From: Opitutia bacterium UBA4506
GTDB taxonomy: Bacteria > Verrucomicrobiota > Verrucomicrobiia > Opitutales > Puniceicoccaceae
DNA: 64,000 nt
Direction of reading: 5' to 3'
Assembly: GCA_002388665.1 (NCBI GenBank)
Contig: DGMY01000043.1
Location: 1-64,000 of the forward strand
A program made the position numbers and the translations under genes. Every line of letters begins with the position of its first letter. The stretch's first letter is position 1. The notes below the pieces were generated by a model, which saw nothing but the letters and a program-made list of their open reading frames with translations, ran no database searches and had not been told where the DNA came from. Shown here piece by piece: positions 59,201 to 64,000 of the stretch.

Positions 59201-59980
59201 TTAAAGTTCCGTTGTCGAAGTGATTCGAAAATTATCGTAATAGCCAGGTAACGGTGAATAGCTGCTACCCAGCCTGTTCCCAATCCGCAGATTCCCATCA
59301 TAAGGCTCTATGAGACCAAAGCCGGGAGACATCGCGAAACCGACCAATTCATCGTTACGATAGAGGTCCAGGCGCCCAGTGGTAGAATCATAGGAAAACC
59401 GCAGTCGATACCACTCCTCGCTATCCCAATCCAACGGGTCGGAGATTGCCTGCAGAAATTCGGTGCCATTGCCAATACGCACTCGCAGTGATTGGTCTTT
59501 GCCAAACAAATACAAACAAAAACCTCCCTTACTACTGTATTGATTATCAACCATAAAAGAATAGGCGGCTCCAGCAGCTGGCTTGCCACTTAAAGGCCGA
59601 TACCATATCTCGACAGATAAATTTTCAGATGGAAACAAATCCGCTTTATCCAATCTGCTAATCTGAGCATAGCCAAATCTGGCGAGGTCAAATCCCTCAG
59701 AGGGCTCCTCAACTAGAAATCCGTTTCCAAATTTTCCGTCGACCCCAACGACAATCCCATCGGGTGCAAACGTAAGCGCTGGATAACCGCTCTTCTCCAC
59801 GGTATTCGGTGCCTGCGAATCGAATCGCGACAACTCAAAGGTATAGAGAGCAGTTGTACCGGCATCTTCCTTGCTAGAATCAGACTGCCAACTGGTCGAT
59901 GCGGCACCCGCCGTCCCGCAACACAGCAAAAATGACAATAAGGCCAGACTCTCGATTTTTCCGTTTTTGATGAACATCAT
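59201..59980 (-). CDS. LamG-domain secreted protein 2 without sorting tail
   Basis: A 259-residue exported protein. ATG 59980 or 59977 gives the signal peptide with core LALLSFLLCCGTAGA, and an AAGAGAA stretch precedes it. The LamG-like body (LSVEIWYRPL, WYRLRFSYDSTTGRLDLYRNDELVG, LRIGNRLGSSYSPLPGYYDNFRIT) is a paralogue of the protein at 54293, but it stops right after the fold with no PEP-CTERM tail. It heads the minus-strand operon LamG2, two putative glycosidases, enolase-superfamily enzyme. A palindrome at 60067 lies 87 bp upstream. Confidence 0.8.
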   Translation of the reverse strand: MMFIKNGKIESLALLSFLLCCGTAGAASTSWQSDSSKEDAGTTALYTFELSRFDSQAPNTVEKSGYPALTFAPDGIVVGVDGKFGNGFLVEEPSEGFDLARFGYAQISRLDKADLFPSENLSVEIWYRPLSGKPAAGAAYSFMVDNQYSSKGGFCLYLFGKDQSLRVRIGNGTEFLQAISDPLDWDSEEWYRLRFSYDSTTGRLDLYRNDELVGFAMSPGFGLIEPYDGNLRIGNRLGSSYSPLPGYYDNFRITSTTEL

Positions 59981-60066
59981 TTCTCTTGATTTAAACTGCT
60001 TCTTCACGCGAATTTCCATGAAAACGGAATGTTGGTGATGATTCCCTTGACTAGCAAATGCCACTA

Positions 60067-60080
60067 TGTATACCTATTCA
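60067..60080. promoter_or_regulatory. Predicted operator of LacI locus 3, site B
   Basis: TGTATACCTATTCA, one base different from site A at 55203, lies in the 177-bp gap between the divergent minus-strand LamG2 operon and the plus-strand creatininase operon. It is suited to control both. Confidence 0.55.
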
Positions 60081-60157
60081 TAAATCGAGATCAAGAACTA
60101 TTTCGAATATCGATCGAGATTATTTTAATCGAACCGTTTTCAAAATTCTAAGTCATT

Positions 60158-60940
60158 ATGTATTGGTCTGAACAGAGCTGGGAAGATATCGCATCCATAG
60201 ACAAAAACCTTCCGGTGGTCGTCCCACTCGGATCGTGCGAGCAGCACGGGAAGCATTTACCCGTCTTCGTCGACAGCTTTCAAGTAAGCGCCCTTGTCGA
60301 GAAGTTGGAAGATAAACTGGGAGACCGGGCTCTCTTCGCTCCCACGCTATGGCTAGGCGCATCGGACCATCATCGTGATTTCCCCGGGCGCTTGAGCTTG
60401 CCTCCAAGACTCTACACCCAGGTGATTCAATCATTCGCAAACTGCGTTATAGAATCAGGCTTTACCCGAATCCATTTCCTTAACGGACATGGAGGAAACT
60501 TGATTCCAGTCTCTCAGGCCCTGACCGATCTTGTCGTAAATGATGACCGATTAGACGGAACGACAATGACCCTGGGATCCTGGTGGCAAACCGCAATAGA
60601 AGCCATAACGCCGGAAAATCACGGCATGAGCACCCCGAACCTCACCCATGCCTGTGAATACGAAACCTCTCTAATGCTGGCGATCCGAGAAGACCTAGTC
60701 CAACTCTCCAAACTGGACCCTGCGCACACCGAAAAAGACCGTCCCTGGGCATCCGGCAAATGGAGATCAAGGATCGAAGGGTTTCATCGCTTTCATCGAT
60801 GGACGTCAACGGGCCACATGGGAGATCCCTCGCAAGCCACCGCCGTTAAAGGCCATTCCCTACTAGAGGCAGTGGCCGACGAGCTAGTCGCCTTTCTCAG
60901 CGATTTTTCAAAATGGCCCCCGATGGAGCCACTTAAATAG
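60158..60940 (+). CDS. Creatininase-family amidohydrolase
   Basis: A 260-residue member of the creatininase superfamily, metal-dependent hydrolases of cyclic or linear amides. The signature block is VPLGSCEQHGKHLPVFVDS with Glu28, His30 and Asp39 as metal ligands, followed by NGHGGN and CEYETS. No signal peptide. The true substrate is unlikely to be creatinine; family members act on varied amides, including in riboflavin-, F420- and sugar-related pathways. It leads a tight plus-strand operon: 17 bp to the RidA gene, then four-base overlaps. Confidence 0.88.
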   Translation: MYWSEQSWEDIASIDKNLPVVVPLGSCEQHGKHLPVFVDSFQVSALVEKLEDKLGDRALFAPTLWLGASDHHRDFPGRLSLPPRLYTQVIQSFANCVIESGFTRIHFLNGHGGNLIPVSQALTDLVVNDDRLDGTTMTLGSWWQTAIEAITPENHGMSTPNLTHACEYETSLMLAIREDLVQLSKLDPAHTEKDRPWASGKWRSRIEGFHRFHRWTSTGHMGDPSQATAVKGHSLLEAVADELVAFLSDFSKWPPMEPLK

Positions 60941-60957
60941 CCAAATCACTATCCGCC

Positions 60958-61356
60958 ATGCAAAAACAACGAATTGAACATCCGATTGAAACCGGAGACT
61001 TCCGGGGTATGTCTCCAGCGGTCCGCGTAGGGAACCAACTTTATATAAGTGGCCAGGGCCCCTTGGATCTCCGCGATAAGAGCGTACTTTCCGGAACGAT
61101 CGAGGAAGAAACCCTGATCACCCTTTCCTATATTAAGGATCTAGTAATCCAAGCCGGTGGCAGTCTCGAAAACATCGTGAAGTGCACGGCCTACCTCGCA
61201 GACCTGGAAGACTTTAACGGCTATCATAAAACCTACGTAGACTTTTTCCAGGACGTATCCATTGCGCCTGCTCGGACAACAGTACAGGCCAACCTACTTC
61301 GCGGGATCCGAGTCGAGATCGACGCCATCGCAGTACTTCCAATAGACACCCAGTGA
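60958..61356 (+). CDS. RidA-family enamine/imine deaminase
   Basis: A 132-residue RidA/YjgF/UK114 protein. The core blocks are YISGQGPLDLRD, TLSYIKDLVIQAGGSLENIVKCTAYLADLEDF and the C-terminal PARTTVQANLLRGIRVEIDAIAVLP with the conserved Arg that contacts the substrate carboxylate. These enzymes hydrolyse reactive 2-aminoacrylate-type enamines. In catabolic operons they act on pathway-specific imines. The creatininase-like gene beside it suggests nitrogen-containing intermediates. The stop overlaps the next start (GTGA). Confidence 0.9.
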   Translation: MQKQRIEHPIETGDFRGMSPAVRVGNQLYISGQGPLDLRDKSVLSGTIEEETLITLSYIKDLVIQAGGSLENIVKCTAYLADLEDFNGYHKTYVDFFQDVSIAPARTTVQANLLRGIRVEIDAIAVLPIDTQ

Positions 61357-62222
61357 TACACCAAGACCACGAACCGGTGATCCACCAAGATTACGTTTTC
61401 GAGCAGATCGCAACGGGAATCCCTGCGGCCGAGGGCCCTGTCGTCGATCTTGAGGGTAACCTATTTCTTGTATCCTCAAATGCAGGAACAATCCTACGGA
61501 TTCAGGAGGGAAGCGCCCCGACCATCCACGTACACACTGGCGGCATTCCGGCCGGCCTCCAGGTCGACCGCGAGAACCGCCTTTGGTGCGCAGATATGAA
61601 GCTTGGGATTCTCTGCATCGACCCCAGCGGGAACCTAAGCAGGGCCGTCGACACCTACGAAGGAGAACCAATCCGAGGCTGCAATGACCTCTATTTCGAT
61701 TCCGAAGGGAATCTCTACTTCACTGCTCCAGCCGGATCCAATGCAGACACTCCGGCGGGCGAGGTCTTCTGCCTTTTGAAAAGCGGGGAAACGGTAGCGA
61801 TTGACGACGGATACCGTTTTTCAAATGGATTGGCGGTTACCGCCGATGACAGTCAACTGATCGTCGCCGAAACGCATACCCAAAGCCTCTGGAGCTACGA
61901 CCTAATCGCTCCGGGCAAGGTCTCCAACAAACGCCTTTGGGCGAAACTACCTACGGACGGTGTAGGCCCGGATGGAATGGACTTCGACGCCGACGGAAAC
62001 CTGCTCGTCGCCCATGTCGGGGCATCATCCATCGAAGTGTTCTCACCCGAAGGAAAACTCATAGAGCGAATTCAGACCCCGTTCGAACGTCCGAGCAACG
62101 TCCACTTCGAGAAGCCCAATTCCAAACACCTGCTCATCACAGACATGAGCAATGGAAGTATCTGGCGGACGACATGGAAGCGACCCGGACAACCACAATA
62201 TTGCTTCGGAAATCCAGAATGA
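61353..62222 (+). CDS. SMP-30/gluconolactonase-family lactonase
   Basis: A 289-residue six-bladed beta-propeller of the SMP-30/gluconolaconase/LRE family. Metal-ligand regions include AAEGPVVDLEGNLFLV (Glu), CNDLYFDSEGNLYFT (Asn-Asp) and PDGMDFDADGNLLVA (Asp). These enzymes open aldonolactones. The product would be an aldonate for the enolase-superfamily dehydratase. The start is GTG 61353 overlapping the RidA stop. A second in-frame GTG nearby gives the repeated VIHQD at the N-terminus, so the exact start is open. No signal peptide. Confidence 0.88.
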   Translation: MIHQDHEPVIHQDYVFEQIATGIPAAEGPVVDLEGNLFLVSSNAGTILRIQEGSAPTIHVHTGGIPAGLQVDRENRLWCADMKLGILCIDPSGNLSRAVDTYEGEPIRGCNDLYFDSEGNLYFTAPAGSNADTPAGEVFCLLKSGETVAIDDGYRFSNGLAVTADDSQLIVAETHTQSLWSYDLIAPGKVSNKRLWAKLPTDGVGPDGMDFDADGNLLVAHVGASSIEVFSPEGKLIERIQTPFERPSNVHFEKPNSKHLLITDMSNGSIWRTTWKRPGQPQYCFGNPE

Positions 62223-62980
62223 ACCGCTCCCAAACTTTGAGATTCCTGGTGGTACTGACCGCTCTTTGCAGCCCTCTGCGGGGAGCTCCTCCCTCCACTG
62301 CCAACCCAACCGACATGAACTCAACCTTGATCGAAGCCAGAGCCATCTCCAAGCCAGACACGGCCACCCCCAGCTCATGGGAACGTTTATTCAGTGATGC
62401 TCCGGCGACTCCCCTCGTCGGCCTCCCTGGCGAGGAAGAAGAGGCCCTACGGGAACCGGCCAGCGTCAAATTCGGGGTCTGCGAGGGCTCTCTTTGGGCC
62501 TATGTAATCGTCCAGGACGACCATCTCTACAATACAGCCTCCAATTTTAATGACCTCATCTACCGGTTTGGAGACACGATCGAAGTATTCCTCGAGGTTA
62601 AGGATACGGAGAATTATCTGGAGTTCCACTTTTCGCCCAGCAATCAACGACTCCAACTGGATTGGAACGAGGAGAATCGTGCTCTGAAATCCCAAGGCAA
62701 TCTTGACCTGAATAGACTCTTCATTCCAGCCCCAGAGATCCTCGATAGTTTCAGTTCAGTAAACGGGAACCAGTGGCAATTACTGGTTCGGATACCTACC
62801 GATCTCTTTGGTATCGAATACGGCACAGCAGCAGCAATTTCTGTTTCTGTTTGTCGCTACAATTACCATACAGACGGAAACTTCACTCTCTCCTCCACCT
62901 CCCCGCATAAGGTACCCAATTTTCACGAGAAATCGGACTGGCTCGAACTTTCGATTCCAGTATCTGAAGACGCGCACTAG
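62219..62980 (+). CDS. Secreted CBM9-like carbohydrate-binding protein
   Basis: A 253-residue exported protein (signal LRFLVVLTALCSPLRGA). The body resembles the CBM9/DOMON-like beta-sandwich: an ASVKFGVCEGSLWAYVIVQDDHL strand pair, DTIEVFLEVKD, and YLEFHFSPSNQRLQLDW. These domains bind sugars. No catalytic partner is fused. The start overlaps the lactonase stop (ATGA). With LamG proteins it gives the locus several secreted binding proteins. Confidence 0.75.
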   Translation: MNRSQTLRFLVVLTALCSPLRGAPPSTANPTDMNSTLIEARAISKPDTATPSSWERLFSDAPATPLVGLPGEEEEALREPASVKFGVCEGSLWAYVIVQDDHLYNTASNFNDLIYRFGDTIEVFLEVKDTENYLEFHFSPSNQRLQLDWNEENRALKSQGNLDLNRLFIPAPEILDSFSSVNGNQWQLLVRIPTDLFGIEYGTAAAISVSVCRYNYHTDGNFTLSSTSPHKVPNFHEKSDWLELSIPVSEDAH

Positions 62981-63265
62981 CCCGATGCAAGGGTCTTTCA
63001 GACACCCACGCCAAGGTATAATCTCCAAAGGATTCACTTTCTGCGCCGTCGAAAAGAACCACTGGTACAGCGTTGTCAGAAACATAGGCGAGAAAGACCG
63101 GCCGCATGCCTTGCGCACGATCGGTCACGAGAATACCCACTCATGACAGGTACATCCGGTCAGAATTATCGGCACGAGACGAACGCCAGGTAGCTCTTTC
63201 ACGAAAGACAAGCTTTCTCCGGTTCCCCTACCCACACAACGATCACATTGAACCAAAATCACAGA
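62981..63265. other. Gap before the DUF3604-like gene
   Basis: No supported gene in 285 bp. A minus-strand frame at 62883-63140 reads protein-like, but it overlaps the CBM9-like gene. The leader of the next gene must lie here, or the operon continues through. Confidence 0.35.
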
Positions 63266-64000
63266 ATGAATCATAATTTGGACCTAGGAGTCGCCTGGAT
63301 CACAGGAGAGCCCTCGATACAAGCCGGGGAGTACACGACCATCGATTATACTTACGAGGCTCAACATCCGATCGATGATAGCGGCGGACTAAAGATCGTC
63401 TTTCGCTACGCCTCCGACGCGGGAACACCTCAGTTTGACGATCCAAAGGCAGACAACTACTGCTCGGTCAGTACTGACGGAGATTGTCGCATCTCCCCCC
63501 GATGGGAACCCAAGGCTCATACAAGACCATGGGACAAGACCCTGATCATCCAAGTATCGGGCGGATACTTGGACAAGAACCAGTCGATACGGGTCATCTT
63601 CGGCGACCAGAGCGGAGGCTCCAAGGGGTGGAGGATGCAAACTTTTTGCGAAGATAGCTTTGAATTCAAGACCTTGGTGGATCCCTACGCCACGTACTCA
63701 CACAAGGAACTCCCCGAATCCCCTATCATCAAGATCACCCCGAACAAAGCCGCGCGAACGGTCATCATCGCACCCAGCACAGTCAGCGCCGGGGAGGCAT
63801 TTGACTACTATGTCAAAAGTGAAGACATCTGGGGGAATCCGGTTTCGCCTCCGAAGGTGATCACTCACAAGGGTTATCAGCGCGAAGGAATTCGTTGGAT
63901 CAAAAGAGGTGATGTACGGAGCAACCCAATACGTGTGGCCAAAACGGAGCCGAAACTCAAAGGTTTCTGGGCGGACTTTCACGGACAAAGTGAGGAAACT
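63266..64000 (+). CDS. DUF3604-like protein, N-terminal part (cut by window end)
   Basis: An open frame from ATG 63266 runs to the last base without a stop, 245 codons so far. The upstream stop is TAG at 63191. The N-terminal approximately 225 residues look like a beta-sandwich domain (AGEYTTIDYTYEAQ, SAGEAFDYYVKSEDIWGNPV). The frame then reads KGFWADFHGQSEET, resembling the GDLHxHT-type metal motif that opens DUF3604, a PHP-like phosphoesterase or hydrolase domain. No signal peptide. Function unknown. It is the fifth gene on this strand after the creatininase operon and likely belongs with it. Confidence 0.65.
   Translation, partial: MNHNLDLGVAWITGEPSIQAGEYTTIDYTYEAQHPIDDSGGLKIVFRYASDAGTPQFDDPKADNYCSVSTDGDCRISPRWEPKAHTRPWDKTLIIQVSGGYLDKNQSIRVIFGDQSGGSKGWRMQTFCEDSFEFKTLVDPYATYSHKELPESPIIKITPNKAARTVIIAPSTVSAGEAFDYYVKSEDIWGNPVSPPKVITHKGYQREGIRWIKRGDVRSNPIRVAKTEPKLKGFWADFHGQSEET

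Noticed and set aside
62883..63140. 85-codon minus-strand frame with protein-like composition
   Set aside because: It overlaps the 3' end of the CBM9-like gene antisense, and I recognise no family. It could be a remnant, but support is too weak.

Overview
The window reads as chromosomal DNA of a polysaccharide-degrading Verrucomicrobiota bacterium, most likely of the Opitutae/Puniceicoccales type. This is inferred from gene content, not from a marker gene. The signs are several PEP-CTERM-anchored proteins, stand-alone pseudopilin-like proteins ending in an FDGH motif, three LacI-family loci, sulfatase, GH42, DUF4838 and beta-helix lyase genes, a FabV enoyl reductase, and a RAYT transposase with its repeats. 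No rRNA, tRNA or CRISPR array was seen.

Region 1 (0-11 kb). After an FKBP-type isomerase, a HAD phosphatase and FabV comes a divergent cluster for glucosylglycerate metabolism. It holds a GH13_18 phosphorylase and a GT4 glycosyltransferase on the minus strand. On the plus strand it holds a catalytically degenerate M20 peptidase homologue, glucosyl-3-phosphoglycerate synthase (GT81), an unannotated 56-codon ORF, a second GT4 enzyme and a HAD phosphatase. Region 2 (10.9-13.8 kb) is a RAYT transposase flanked on both sides, in inverted orientation, by four copies of a TGGGTGTCC-core repeat, with a PEP-CTERM gene inside. Region 3 (13.8-17.5 kb) is housekeeping: PPK2, ThiL, TsaE, RibF.

Region 4 (17.9-30.2 kb) carries a secreted beta-helix protein with three CBM96/DNRLRE modules, a cytoplasmic-type sulfatase, a DevBCA/MacAB-like exporter operon with Cys-rich accessory proteins (one permease is frameshifted), and a GH42 beta-galactosidase. 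Region 5 (30.2-38.5 kb) is LacI locus 1: pseudopilin, regulator, HAD phosphatase, TIM-barrel isomerase, a large DUF4838 protein and a PEP-CTERM protein, linked by three similar palindromes with a central CG. Region 6 (38.7-45 kb) is gltBD.

Region 7 (45.3-53 kb) is LacI locus 2: a pectate-lyase-like lipoprotein, a PEP-CTERM protein, a pseudopilin, the regulator and a double-Rossmann FAD oxidoreductase, with three copies of an AAATGTTTGAA-type site. Region 8 (53-64 kb) is LacI locus 3. It has the regulator, two paralogous LamG proteins, an enolase-superfamily enzyme and two tandem secreted TIM-barrel-like proteins of no family I recognise. A divergent operon carries a creatininase-family hydrolase, RidA, an SMP-30 lactonase, a CBM9-like protein and a DUF3604-like protein cut by the window end. 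A TGAATACCTATTCA palindrome recurs in front of the LamG1 gene and between the divergent operons. This last locus looks like a complete but unassigned catabolic system: extracellular binding and cleavage, then lactonase, dehydratase and amidohydrolase steps. It is, with the RAYT repeats and the degenerate M20 protein, the best candidate for something undescribed.
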